The position numbers and the translations under genes were made by a program. Positions 24,911 through 40,929 of a stretch of 64,000 nt of DNA are shown here, one piece after another. The stretch covers positions 1-64,000 of the forward strand of contig CAUYLG010026663.1 of the NCBI GenBank assembly GCA_963573385.1, given 5' to 3'. The notes under the pieces were generated by a model that was not told the DNA's origin, made no database searches, and worked only from the letters and a program-made list of their open reading frames with translations. Within the stretch, counting starts at the first letter, position 1. Each line of letters starts with the position of its first letter. The DNA comes from Cacajao melanocephalus (taxonomy: Eukaryota; Chordata; Mammalia; Primates; Pitheciidae).

Positions 24911-25957
24911 AACTTTTTTCTTCAGAAAGTCAACATGGGGTTAGGGAGATGCTGGCTCTAAATAGGGTACACTCCTAGGATTGGAGGAGAAGAGGGATAT
25001 GAAGGGCATCATCTAGCTGCGAAAATGACCCTATTCTAACAGTGTTGTTGCTGAGGCTAAGGTACCTCCCATTTGGAGGGCCTCCTCCGTGTGCCACAGG
25101 GAGTAATCTTTGTGTTTATTGCATGCTGTAGGCTCTTGGGAGATGAGAAACACTAGCCTTGCTTCTAAGCTTCCATTGTGGAGATTTACGAAATCCCATC
25201 AACATTAGGATGTGTAATATGGTAACCGAGTCAGAGAAGAATCAAAGAGCAATAAATGTGAATGCTCTTTCAGTGCTGTGTTAGCAGAGGATGACCTTAG
25301 CAGATCTCGCCCTGTTGTGTTTGCAGGTGTGTAGCACAATAAAAAATACATGTGGTCAGCCGGGCGCAATGGCTCACACCTATAATCACACCACTTTGGG
25401 AGGTTAGGTTGCCTGCAGAGGCAAAGGATTGGGATAGTTGTATTAAGGAATTATCTTTGCATGAGTAGTAAGAAATGCCAAAGGCAGTAAAGGAAGAAGG
25501 AGAAAGTACGACATTATGGAAAAGAAGGGTTGATGAGAAGTTCATCAGGCAGTAAGTCCCACACTACCAGCATGTCACTCTACCACCACGACAAGAGCCT
25601 CCTGAGAATCAAAGCTGAGCACCAGAGTCTTCATCTTTGCAGACAATTGTCCAGTCCCGCTGGCACCCATTTATTCTGTCCCCATGAGAAGCCACAGCCT
25701 GCCAGGCGTTGGGTGAGGCTCACCATCTTAACCGATGCACATTTAATCTGTAAACATCTAGAAAGCAGATCCAAGGCCCAGAGGCTGTCATTATAACGCC
25801 CTGTAAAGAAAGCCATGACTAAAAGCAGAGAAGTCCAGTAATGGGGCAGGTCCAGAGCCAAGTAGTAGTTTTCCTGACAGTGTTCGTAGACTGGCCAGTT
25901 GCTGCTGCTCTCACAGATAATCCCTAGACCAGCACAGGCAAAATTTAGTGAGTATAA
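24911..25957. other. Unassigned, with a small Alu fragment
   Basis: Apart from the Alu scrap at 25358-25410 nothing is recognised. Overlapping open frames at 25530-25861 show no domain. Confidence 0.3.
25358..25410 (+). mobile_element. Alu 5' fragment without tail
   Basis: GCCGGGCGCAATGGCTCACA to CACTTTGGGAGGTTAGG is the first ~50 bp of an Alu. No A-tail or target duplication is visible, so the rest was deleted later or the piece came in another way. Confidence 0.85.
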
Positions 25958-26112
25958 CAGGATGGAGAGTTATTAAAAATTGCAGATTCCTGAATAACTT
26001 TCCCCCCTGTATTCTGCTTTAGTATATCCAGGGGTGAAGCCAAGGATTCTGCATTGTTAAGTCTCACCATTTATGCTGGTGGTCTAGAGACCACACTTTG
26101 AGAACCACAGCC
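25958..26112 (+). mobile_element. MER5-like hAT-Charlie element
   Basis: GTTATTAAAAATTGCAGATT, GCCAAGGATTCTGCATTGTT and GACCACACTTTGAGAACCAC follow the palindromic MER5A/B element; the last string is its terminal repeat. Confidence 0.75.
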
Positions 26113-26257
26113 TTAAATAAATGGGAACACTACATGTTTTCACACTCTTGTAGTTTCCAAATAGATGTATTAATCATATATATCATCTTCTAGAATCTAA
26201 TCAATTTTATTTCATCTAATTTAAATATAGTTGTATCCATTAAACTTTTAAGTATGC

Positions 26258-26559
26258 AGCTGGGTACAGTGGCTCACCCCTGTAATCCTAGCACTTTGGG
26301 AGGCTGAGGCGGGTGGATCGCTTGAACCCAGAAGTTCAAGATCAGCCTAGGAAACCTTGTCTCTACTAAAATACAAAAAATTTGCTGGGCATGGTGGCAT
26401 GTGCCTGTAGTCTCAGCTACTCAGGAGGCTGAAGTGGGAGAATCACTGGAGCCTAGTAGATTGAGGCTGCAGTGAGTTGTGATCATGCCACCGCACTCCA
26501 GCCTGAGTGACAGAGAAAGACCCTGTCTCAAAAAACAAAAACAAAACACAAAAACCAAA
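26258..26559 (+). mobile_element. AluJ, full length
   Basis: Older-type Alu with a complex A-rich tail. The 16-bp duplication AAACTTTTAAGTATGC (26242-26257) recurs as AAACTTTGAAGTGTGC (26560-26575). Confidence 0.95.
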
Positions 26560-26628
26560 AAACTTTGAAGTGTGCTTTAATTTCTGTTCCTTGACAATTT
26601 TTTTCATATAAACAAATTTATTTATTTA

Positions 26629-26925
26629 TTGTTTTTTTTTTTTCCAGGTGGAGTTTCACTCTTGTTGCCCAGGCTGGAGTGCAGTGGCGCGATCTTGGCT
26701 CACTGCATTTCACCTCCCAGGTTCAAATGATTCTCTTGCCTCAGCCTCCCGAGTGGCTGGGACTACAGACGCATGCCACCACGTCCGGCAAATTTTTTGT
26801 ATTTTTAGTAGAGACAGGTTTTTACCATGTTGGCCAGGCTGGTCTCGAACTCCTGACCTCAGGTGATCCACGCACCTTGGCCTCTCAACGTGTTAAGATT
26901 ACAGGCATGAGTCACCACCCTGGTC
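26629..26925 (-). mobile_element. AluS, minus strand
   Basis: Complete reversed Alu. CATATAAACAAATTTA before it and CACATAAACCAATTTT after it are the likely target duplication. It forms a tail-to-tail inverted pair with the Alu about 70 bp upstream. Confidence 0.94.
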
Positions 26926-26989
26926 CACATAAACCAATTTTTAAATTTGGTAATATTATTTATCAGATTGTTCTTTTTTTTTTTTTTTA

Positions 26990-27843
<854 letters not shown>

Positions 27844-28482
27844 TTACCTTAGGTCAGTTGGGGGCAATTTTCTCCCTTTTATAGAAACTGACAGAGCATC
27901 ATCCCTCCTCTGAAGAAATAAGAATAATCCAGGCTTCCATCACCGATTAAGGTCAAATGAGGAGTCCTTTCTCTGTGGAACAGATGCTGGAGAATAGCCA
28001 CTCCATGCAAAGGACTAGGTGCTCCAGTGATTCCAAAATGAGTTTGCAGCACACAGAGTTCCTGTCCTCAAGAATCCCTTCCATCTCCTTACCTCCTCCT
28101 TTTCCCTAGAGAGGAACTCAAGCTTTGGCTTTTCTGTCTTTCTCCCTTTGCTGTGTTACCATTTCCATGAGATCACTTGGAGTTCTCTCTCCTTGATGAT
28201 CCTCTGGGTGCCATCTTTATATTCACCCCCAGACAGAGTGATGAATGGCATCTTCTCAGTGTGTTCTTTTACAAGTAGAATTGCAGCGATGATACCTGGA
28301 AAAAAAATCTATCAACACTCCATGGTGTCTTGGTTTTGAGATTGGATAATGATTTTTGCCTTTAATTTAGAGAGCTGGTTTCCCTTGTTTTATCTTTCAG
28401 GGGATAAGCCTAGCTCATTTAGGCTGTCAGCGAGATGCAGTACAATCAACAGTCTAAACATTCTCTAGAACTTAATTTCTCA
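27844..28482. other. Mostly unassigned; L2/MIR-like stretch
   Basis: The stretch 27980-28070 (ACTAGGTGCTCCAGTGATTC, CCTGTCCTCAAGAATC) resembles L2 plus strand. Pyrimidine-rich sequence follows. No gene is seen. Confidence 0.35.
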
Positions 28483-28902
28483 TGTTAAATCCAGTTTAGC
28501 CTAAAGCTGCCTCCTGACCTATTCAAAGTTCAGCCTGAAGATTTCTCCATACATAGGGAACCCAACTGGTTGTGTAAACAGACTGTAACCTACTCTTGGA
28601 ACAAGTTGCCGAGTCTCAGCCAATCACAAAAGCTGCGCTTCAACCACTCACAGGCAGCCAACTGTTCAAACCGTATTCAGATACGGTAAACACTGAGCTG
28701 CAACCAATTGGGCTATTTCTGTGCCTCACTTCTGTTTTCTGTACGTCACTTTCCCCTTTCTGTCCATAAATCCTTTCCCACCTTGTGGCAGAGCAGGAGT
28801 CTCTCCGAATCTGCTCTGGCTCAGGGGCAGCCTGATTTGTGAAATATTCTTGCTCAATTAAACTCTGCTAAATTTAATTTATCCAAAGCTTTTCTTTTAA
28901 TA
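28483..28902 (+). mobile_element. Solo ERV1-type LTR, plus strand
   Basis: TGCCTCCTGACCTATTCAAA, AAACAGACTGTAACCTACTC, TGGGCTATTTCTGTGCCTCA, a TATA-like CCATAAATCC and TTGCTCAATTAAACTCTGCT occur in LTR order. It resembles MER39-type LTRs; name tentative. Confidence 0.68.
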
Positions 28903-29125
28903 CTTAGGTACCCTAAACAGAGCCAAGAAGAAGATAAGAAACTTAGGAAAGTGGGAATTGGGGTGAAGAGACTAGGGGATCCCAAATAAGAGAGAAGATG
29001 ACAAGGTTAGGGAGGGAAAAATAGAAACTAACTCGAGAAAAGAAAGACCCAAGTGAAAACCTGAACAAAGAATTTCAAATTAAGTTTTACTTCTTATACC
29101 CCAAGTATAGAAAATACATTATACA

Positions 29126-30220
<1,095 letters not shown>

Positions 30221-30538
30221 AAAACATTAATTTTCAATGTTTCTAATGTTTTAAATTACAGTGTACTAAATGACTATTTGTTTTACTAGCTTTTAATTTC
30301 CCTATCTATTTATAACTGACAGCTGGGGAGTTTTTAAAAGTCATAAGACAGTAATCATTTTTCCCATTGATTACTGAGATGGCTTTGCATGGTTTCAGCA
30401 GCTTGCACTGTCATTTTTCTAGTTTGGCACTGCTAGGCAAAGTATATACTTTGATTACAGGGTATTTGTGCATAGGTAAAGCAAGGCTATTCATCACAAT
30501 TTGTAAACTATACCAATTACAAGTAATATGGTTCCTTG
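30221..30538. other. Unassigned AT-rich sequence
   Basis: Possibly the remaining Tigger end, but no inverted repeat could be matched. Confidence 0.3.
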
Positions 30539-31031
30539 TTATTATACTTTAAGTTCTGGGGTACAAGTGCAGATCTTGCACGATTGTTACGTAGGTATAC
30601 ACGTCATGGTGGTTTGCAGCCTCAATCCCCGCTTCACTTACATTAGGTATTTCTCCTAATGTTATCCCTCCCCAATCTCCCCACCCTGCTATTGCTCCCC
30701 TAGTCCCCCACCCCCCCACAGAAGCCAGTGTGTGTTGTTTCTCTCCCTGTGTCCATGTGTTCACATTGTTCAACACCCACTGATGAGTGAGAACATGTGG
30801 TACTTGGTTTTCTGTTCCTGTGTCAGTTTGCTGAGAATGATGGTTTCCAGATTCATCCATGTCTCTGCAAAGAACATGAACTCATCCTTTTTTATGGCTG
30901 TGTAGTATTCCATGATGTGTATATGCCACATTTTCTTTATCTGGTCTATCCTTAATGGGCATTTGGGTTGGTTCCAAGTCTTTGCTGTTGTAAACAGTGC
31001 TGCAATGAATGTACATGTGCATGTGTGTGCA
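30539..31031 (-). mobile_element. L1 3' end, minus strand, 5'-truncated
   Basis: TTAAGTTCTGGGGTACAAGT, CATGTGTTCACATTGTTCAA, CCTTTTTTATGGCTGTGTAG and TTTGCTGTTGTAAACAGTGC are reversed primate L1 3' UTR and ORF2 end. Confidence 0.93.
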
Positions 31032-31559
31032 ATTCGAAGTTGGCAACTGGTCTTCCTGTCTGCTGAATGCTGAAATTCCCATGAGGCCTAATCCTGTCTT
31101 TGAGATTTCCTCTAGTTTCTAGGGTGCAGGCTGGTGCAGAGTCACGCATCTTTCTGATCTCCTTCACTTCTAGGGTGCCATCTTCCTCAAGGGTTGCCTC
31201 AACCACTACTTACTGATATGGACTCAGGCCCTTCCTTCATTTCCACAACATGGAAGTCACTTACACCAGGCTTTCTTGAGCTCAGCAAACTTTATTGAGG
31301 ATTGTGGGGGTGTGGGGGGCATGAAGAAGTCACATAATGACATGTTCAGCTTTGTGCCATTCTACTCCTCCCCATCTCTGCTTTCCCTTCCCTCTCCCTC
31401 ACCCCTCTGGAAACAATGAATTCCTTTCCCTGCGATATTTACAGCAGCTTCTCCCATTGGCTCTCAGATTTGGTACTCTCTCAGCTTTTATCTAAGCATC
31501 TTTCCTACCAAAGTCAGGTATTGTCAGAAGAGCAATTCTGGTTCCAGCTTTTAGTTAAT
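31032..31559. other. Unassigned, with a minus-strand open stretch
   Basis: The minus strand is open at 31206-31032 with a plausible-looking peptide (ATLEEDGTLEVKEIRKMRDS), cut off by the L1. An AATAAA on the minus strand (31291-31296) lies 5' of it, the wrong order for its own 3' end. Identity unknown. Confidence 0.3.
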
Positions 31560-31805
31560 AAAGTTTTATATATAGACATATACATATACATATATATATA
31601 TACACACATATATATATATATAAAGAGTACACATAAGAAAGAAGAGAATTACATACATGAAAATGTTAATGCTCAGTGGATATCTCTGGGTGGTCAGGAG
31701 TATAGATGATTGTTATTTTCTTCCTTTTACTTTTCTACAATAAACGTGTTTATAAAATGTGCACAATACACATATATTAAATTTTAATAAGAAAAAAATT
31801 ATTAA
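31560..31805 (+). mobile_element. L1M 3' end with TA/CA-rich part
   Basis: An AT/AC alternating stretch (31568-31622), then ATATCTCTGGGTGGTCAGGA and TTTTCTACAATAAACGTG, match an L1M 3' end on the plus strand. Confidence 0.72.
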
Positions 31806-32722
31806 AATAGTCTGTGAGCAAGCCCTGACAAAGGCAAGGCCACGAGGGGTGCAGAGGAGAAGGTCTGAGTCGTGGGGGAGAGGGAGGGAATGCCAGAATC
31901 GGAAACTGGGAGAGGAAACAATGAAACAAAGAAATGGGAAAGGAACCAGATCATCACTTTAAGGTAACATAATTTGGCTCTATTGTGTTCCTGCATTAGG
32001 AGGTTGACTAACAATTACCATGATAATTATAACAATTTCAGGTTCTCTTCTGCACACTGTAGTTTCATTATCCTCTGAGGCATTGTGCTTGTTCCTAACA
32101 TCCTGCTACTACAAAAGAAGGAATCTAATACATGCATCCTTAATTTTAGCAAGATCTTATGCTTGGCTCTGATACAATACCATTTTCAAGTTGCCTGCAT
32201 ATGTTAAAATGAGAATTTTATTGTCTCATCCCACCGCAATCCATTCAATCCTGCAGTAGTTTTAAAAAAGACCAATCATTTGGGACCAGAAAGAGCAATG
32301 TGTGTTCCCAAGGATACAGCGTGCCCACCTTCCTTCTGTCCGGTATCCTGCCGCACCTCATCTTACTCTTGGGCTTTTCTTTTCTTTGGAACTGAGAACT
32401 ATAGTTCTCTCAATTTTTACTCAACTTGGGGGTTGTTGTCCCCGTTGTTGGCACAACTCCAGTATTGGGATTTAGAAATGGCAGGGAACTATTGAAAAGG
32501 AGGGGCTGGTAATGGGATTTGGGGATGGTGGAGGACAGGAAGAGGCTCAGCAGCATCTCTCCAGCCTCACAACCCCACAAGAATTAAAAGGCCGGTGGGC
32601 AGTGAGCAGGGTGGCATGCAGTCGTGATGGAGGGCAGGTGCTGGAGGTGATCACTGGAGCCCCTAGCGGCTGTGTTCATAGCCATTTTACTTTTGACTCA
32701 CTCAAGCCTTCCCGTTTAACAC
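31806..32722. other. Repeat-poor sequence, no gene identified
   Basis: No repeat is recognised across about 0.9 kb. Two short forward open frames (32280-32495 and 32512-32769) show no domains. Confidence 0.3.
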
Positions 32723-33425
32723 CAACGGAGGCAATTATGACAAAGTCAAAAAATAACAGATGCTGGTGAGGAAATAGAAAAAGAATGCTTATATACTACT
32801 GGTGGGAAGATCATCAGTACCACCTCTATGGAAAATAGTATGGAGATTTTTCAAAGAACTAAAAATACAACTACTATTTAATTCAGGAATCCCACTACTG
32901 GGCATCTGCCCAAAGGGAAAGAAATCATTATATCAAAAAGATACCTGCACTCGTATGTTTATCGCAGCACTATTCACAATAGCAAAAACATGGAATCAAC
33001 CTAAGTGTCCATCAACAGATGATTGGATAAAGAAAATGTGGTGTGTGTGTGTGTGTGTGTGTGTATGTATATTATGGAATAGTATTCAGCCATAAAAAAG
33101 AATGACATCATGTCTTTTGCAGCAACATAAATCAAACTGGAAACCACCGTCTTAAGTGAAATAACTCAGAAACAGAGTCAAATACTGCATGTTCTCACTT
33201 GTAAGTGTGAGCTAAATCTGTATCCAAATGTGTCCATGTGGATATAGAGTATGGGGTAATAGACACTGGTGACTCGGAAGGGTGGGAGGGTGGTGGGGGT
33301 GAGGCATGAGAAAGGACCTAATGAGTACTGTGTATACTGCTGTGCGAGGGTTGCAGTGAAAGCCTTCAACACTACACAATAGATCCGTGTAACAGAGCTG
33401 CACTTGTAGCCCCAAATCTAAATCC
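32723..33425 (+). mobile_element. L1 ORF2 end and 3' UTR with (GT)n
   Basis: Contains CCACTACTGGGCATCTGCCC, CACTATTCACAATAGCAAAA, TGTCCATCAACAGATGATTG and ATACTGCATGTTCTCACTTG in L1 order. A GT run at 33040-33064 has replaced the short TG-poor linker usually seen after AAAATGTGG. The ORF2 frame is broken. Confidence 0.93.
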
Positions 33426-33489
33426 TTCCTTCTTTAGCATTCTGACTCTTCCCAAATCTCTCTTTTCTTATTAAATTTCTTATATAATT

Positions 33490-34264
<775 letters not shown>

Positions 34265-34827
34265 TTTTAGTTATGTATTATTATTGATTTCTGAGGTAAT
34301 TGCATTGTGGTCAGGAAACATGGTTTGGATGACAATTCTTTAGAATTTGTTCTTTGTGTTTTATTGTTCTAGTGTATGATCAATTTTTATGAATGTTCCA
34401 TATATACATGGAAAAGCATTTGTATTATTGAGTTGTTGGGTGTTATGTTTCATATGTCTCCAACAGATCAAGCTTGTTCAAATGTTCTATACCTTTATTG
34501 ATTTTCTGTCTACTGAAAGAGGTATGTTAAAGAATCTCACTGTTATCGTGAATTTGTCAACTTCTCTTTGAAGTTTAGCCCATTTTTACTCTATGTACTT
34601 TTCTTTCCTTAGATCCAGAGACAGCCTGGATACTCTACGTATTCTGAAGTTATGTTATAAAGGGCATAGAAGTTTGGAATTATTAAATCTTCTTGTGATC
34701 TGTATGTTTTATCTCTTTATTGCTGATAATGCTTTTCTCTTTAAAGTCTGATATGAATATCATGATGCCAGCTTTCTTTTGGTTAATATTTACCTGGTAT
34801 ATCTTTCAGTGTCATTTCATTTTCACG

Positions 34828-35280
34828 GGTAAGAGGCAATGTAATACAAAGGTTAAATGTATGGGCTCTAGGAGGGGCCTTCCTGGGTTCAAATCATACT
34901 CTCGTTAGTTATGTAATCTCAGACAAGTTATTTCACTTCCTTATGATTAACATTTTTTGTTTGTTTGTTTGAGACAGGGTCTTACTCTGTTGCCCAGGCT
35001 GCAGTGTAGCTGCATGGTCACAGCTCTCTGCAGCCTCAGCTTTCCAAGCTCATGTTGCCCAGGCTGGCCTTGAACTTCTGGTCTCAGAAAAATTCCACCT
35101 TCCATGGCCTCCCAAAGTGTCCTTATGATTACCATTTCTTATCAAAATAGTGTCTGTCTCTTTGGGCTGTTGTGAGAATTAAATAAATTGATAAATACGG
35201 TGTGCTCAGAGCATTGCTTGGCACACAGTGGGGACCACATGAGTGTTCACTCATTATGATCAGTTACCGCTCTTATAGAT
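34828..35280 (+). repeat. MIR inside L1M, itself split by an Alu
   Basis: ATGTATGGGCTCTAGGAGGG, CCTGGGTTCAAATCATACTC and CAGACAAGTTATTTCACTTC form the 5' half; GGGCTGTTGTGAGAATTAAA and GCATTGCTTGGCACACAGTG form the 3' half after the Alu. Confidence 0.8.
34956..35120 (-). mobile_element. Short, internally deleted Alu, minus strand
   Basis: From GAGACAGGGTCTTACTCTGT to CCTCCCAAAGTGT, with an internal deletion joining the two arms. Exact-length flanks CCTTATGATTAACATTT (34939-34955) and CCTTATGATTACCATTT (35121-35137) show one insertion event into the MIR. Confidence 0.9.
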
Positions 35281-36005
35281 AGTGTATTGCTGGACTTACA
35301 ACAAGAAGAATGATAATCTTTGCTTATTAGTTTAAGAATTTGGCCCATTTATATTTGTTTCAATTATTGATATAATTTTATTCATTTATATAAGAAAAAC
35401 AGAAAAATAAAAATAATTTAAAAGTCATCTTATTTATTTCTATGATTTTATTTTGTACTCCTGTCTTATCTTTTCTCTCCATTCCCCCTGCCCTCATCCT
35501 CTCTTGCCTTTTATTGAACTGATTGAATTATTCTCCTCTCATTTAACTTTTTCCTCCCTCTAAAAGTTTGAAAATTATACATTTTAGTTCTGTTATTTTG
35601 GTGGTTACCCTGGATATTTTAATATCTATATTTAACTTTGCAGAGTCCTCTAGAACAGTAAAAGGACCATAAAATACTGTACTCTTCATCATATCCCTCC
35701 AAGATTATGCTGATTTTGTCCAGAATTTCGTTTCCAGCTTGGGCTTTTTCCTCATCCTAGAGGTTGAGTATTGTTGCTATTGTTTTATACATTCAGTAAT
35801 TACTTAGATATTTTTCTCCTATTTGCCATTTCTTTGTCCACCATCTTTTTTTTGCACCTCAGATCTTTTGGGCGGGGGGCTCATTTTCCCTATTCCTAAA
35901 CCCTGTCTTATTAAAGAAGTTTCTTTAATGACAATCTGTTGGTAACATATTCTAACAGTTTGGTTTATCAGAACATGTTTTCATTTTGCCTTTGTTCTTG
36001 GAAGA

Positions 36006-36440
<435 letters not shown>

Positions 36441-37329
36441 CAAGTTGCTTAATTTAAAACATACAACCTTACTCCCTTGTATTAAACATGCTAGTTTCCC
36501 TTAAAAGTTTTTTCAAAGAGTAAGCTAAATTATCTGGTCATCCCCTTATTTCACCCCCAGTACCCCTCAGGAATTCTATGTGGCATTGGAAAAAATGGTT
36601 TATGTTACAGGCCCCAGGGTTCAGGAGCAGCACAGTGACCAAGGCAAATCTGTTGGGGGACATCCTTGGCCTCCTACAGGGGTGGGACCAGGACATGCAG
36701 GCTTGGGTAAGGTCACGGTCTGTTCCCTTCTGGCAGCCTCATGGCAGGGGTGTCCTTCGAGAGCATCCCTTTGCCCCGTTGAGTGCTGCTTTGACAGTGC
36801 AAAGCAGCAGCAAATCAGTTGCAGGAAAACTTTAGAAAAGGGATAGGAAAGACTTTCTTCTCTCACCTTTCTAGTCTTCTTGAACAAAAAGAAAGGTTAA
36901 ATGAGGCATGGCCTTCCATTTCTTAGAGTGCCAGTGGATGTGTTCTGAGGTCGAATGGTAGAGTGCAGCACTTCCCCAAGTTCTCCATCTAAGTTGTCCT
37001 AACCAAACATCCCCACCCCAGCCTGGCACCTGGGGGTTCTATACAGTGACCTACCACGTGACCAAAATGTATTTGTAGAAATTTGTGTCACTTGAAAATT
37101 TATGGGAGTTTTTCATTCTATTCAATGAGAGATTGCTGTGTATTTTGCTGTTTGTCCTAAAACACATCGAGTAGAATTGATGACCCAGAAATTATGGCAC
37201 GTGTGGCCCGTGGCTCTGCATGGGCTTGGTTCACCAACAGGCGCCTCCTCAGGCACCTGGGTTCATCAACAGGTGCCTTCTCAGATGGGAATGTGTGTCC
37301 CATCTGAGAAGCTCAGGTGGTGGAACAAA
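36441..37329. other. Repeat-poor sequence with a hairpin and possible exon
   Basis: No repeat is recognised. It holds an acceptor/donor pair around 36561-36706 and a short tandem/inverted block at 37205-37311; see findings. Confidence 0.3.
37277..37311. repeat. 14-bp perfect inverted repeat (hairpin)
   Basis: CTTCTCAGATGGGA and its exact reverse complement are separated by 7 bases. No U-run follows, so it is not a terminator-like signal. Confidence 0.9.
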
Positions 37330-37490
37330 CCCAGGCCTGGGAGTCAGGAGGGCTGCATTCTAGCCCTGGCTCTGTCACACTTGCCGGAGGACCTCAGACA
37401 GTGATTTCAAGTCTCTGGGCTTTAGTTTGCACCTCTGTAAAATGGAATCATTGGGCAAGGTGCCCTCCTTGATTCTTTCCAGCTTGATCA
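37330..37490 (+). repeat. MIR fragment
   Basis: CTGGGAGTCAGGAGGGCTGC, CTAGCCCTGGCTCTGTCACA and ACCTCTGTAAAATGGAATCA follow MIR. Confidence 0.75.
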
Positions 37491-37602
37491 TCTTGGAATG
37501 CACCACTCTATGTACAGCCCTTTGTTGCATTTTATTAACTTGGAAAGAATTTTCCATCAGAATCAAACACCTTCTACTTGTTTTTAGCCCAGTAGTGGCA
37601 TT

Positions 37603-37805
37603 TTTAGTGAAGTCAGTGGAAAATAGCTGACTTCACTAAATGTAGTAAATTTAGCAATATTACTTTTGTAGTAATATTACTTTTGTAATTTAGTAATATT
37701 ACTACAAAAGTAATATTGCTAAATTTACTACATTTAGTAATAATAAATGTAATATTAGTAATAGTAAATGTAGTAAATTTATTACTAAATTTACTACATT
37801 TACTA
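37603..37805. repeat. Cluster of three perfect inverted repeats, AT-rich
   Basis: Repeat 1: 14-bp arms at 37603-37616 and 37627-37640. Repeat 2: 47-bp arms at 37635-37681 and 37692-37738, exact, with a 10-bp loop. Repeat 3: 20-bp arms at 37762-37781 and 37786-37805, with a 4-bp loop. Repeats 2 and 3 share the string TAGTAAATTTA and GTAGTAA-type blocks. I recognise no transposon family. Confidence 0.95.
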
Positions 37806-38920
37806 GACCCCACCATTCGTCTGAGTAACACAACTCCAGGCTTCCTGTTATGCCGAAGTACTAGCATGCTTGGGATCTAAGGTAATTGAGGCCACAACCT
37901 AGATCCTAATCCGCTTCTTCCAAAGAGTATCCAGTAAATTCCTCAGGCTCCACTAGTCTCTTGCCCCGTGGGAAATGGGAAGTGAGATTCAACTATTTGT
38001 TTTTGGAGGCACAAAGTGGAAAAGACTTGCCAAGGTTTGAATCAAGCTTGTCTTGATTCAAGAAGCAAGAGGGCCTCTTGACTCAAAGTCTTTCACTTGG
38101 CACGGGAAGGAAAGCTGTATCACTGATGCACTCTTGATATAATGAGGTCATGTATGTGGAAGCTCTTGCACATGGTTAGGTGCTGTATAAACATCAAGTA
38201 CAAATATCAGTAGACTTTCATGTGCATAATGAGGAGTCTGCATTGCTGTCTTGATAAATAATAAAATACCTCCCTCTTTCTCCTTTTCCCAGAATCTATT
38301 CATGTTCATTCTATTTGCATTGGTGTACAAATTAGTTTCTTCCCCTTCAAACAAGTCAGTTTAGCTAGAAGCATTAAACATAATTAAATAGACATGCATT
38401 AGCATCTTGCTGGCAGAAAAACAAAAAATCAAGGGACCCTTGTTGGAAATACTGCCCCCAGAGGACACAGGGCCACTAATGGCCTCAGTGGAATGGTGGT
38501 GTGGTACAGCTTCAAGGGACTTGAGAGATCGTTCAGCTCTTGAGCATCTGGTGAAATGTGACTTCCTTGGCCTGAGGCGTTGGCCTGTCTAAGATATTTC
38601 ATTAAAAAAAAAACACTTTGCATCTTTGATAGACGATGCGAACAAATGGGATGAATTGGCCTTCCCACTTAGCTCCGGCCAGCTTCCTGCAAATGACTGC
38701 TGCCAGGTGTCACCTTAGCAGGACTGAACCATCAATCATGGCAAATGGAGCTGTAGGTAATTAAGTACATAATTTTAAGCTGTTCAAGTGAAATTCCATA
38801 GAAAGTACATCATGAAACTGGGAATTATGTAGAATTACTGGCAAGAGGAAACTGGGTGTGAATGCAGTCTTGCACTAACACTTGGTTCATGTCCAACATT
38901 GCCACACAGAGTAAGTTTCT
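37806..38920. other. Repeat-poor, with a MIR tip; candidate noncoding element
   Basis: A 10-bp inverted repeat (TTGAATCAAG) lies at 38037-38061 and a MIR tip at 38135-38205. The part 38690-38880 has homeodomain-like strings (CATCAATCATGG, GTAATTAAGT) and TTCAAGTG (NK2-like). Function unproven. Confidence 0.3.

Positions 38921-40929
<2,009 letters not shown>

Larger units (their letters stand above)
34265..36005 (-). mobile_element. L1M ORF2 region, minus strand, split by a MIR
   Basis: TTGCATTGTGGTCAGGAAAC, ATTGAGTTGTTGGGTGTTAT, AGAGGTATGTTAAAGAATCT and CCAGCTTTCTTTTGGTTAAT are reversed ORF2 landmarks; after the MIR, AATTTGGCCCATTTATATTT and GGTGGTTACCCTGGATATTT continue in the expected order. 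Frame is destroyed. Confidence 0.78.

Noticed and set aside
32802..33095. Open frame resembling protein in 32.8-33.1 kb
   Set aside because: It is the broken end of L1 ORF2 running into a GT repeat.
37603..37805. MADE1/mariner MITE as explanation of the palindrome
   Set aside because: The known 80-bp MADE1 hairpin has a different sequence; these arms do not resemble it.
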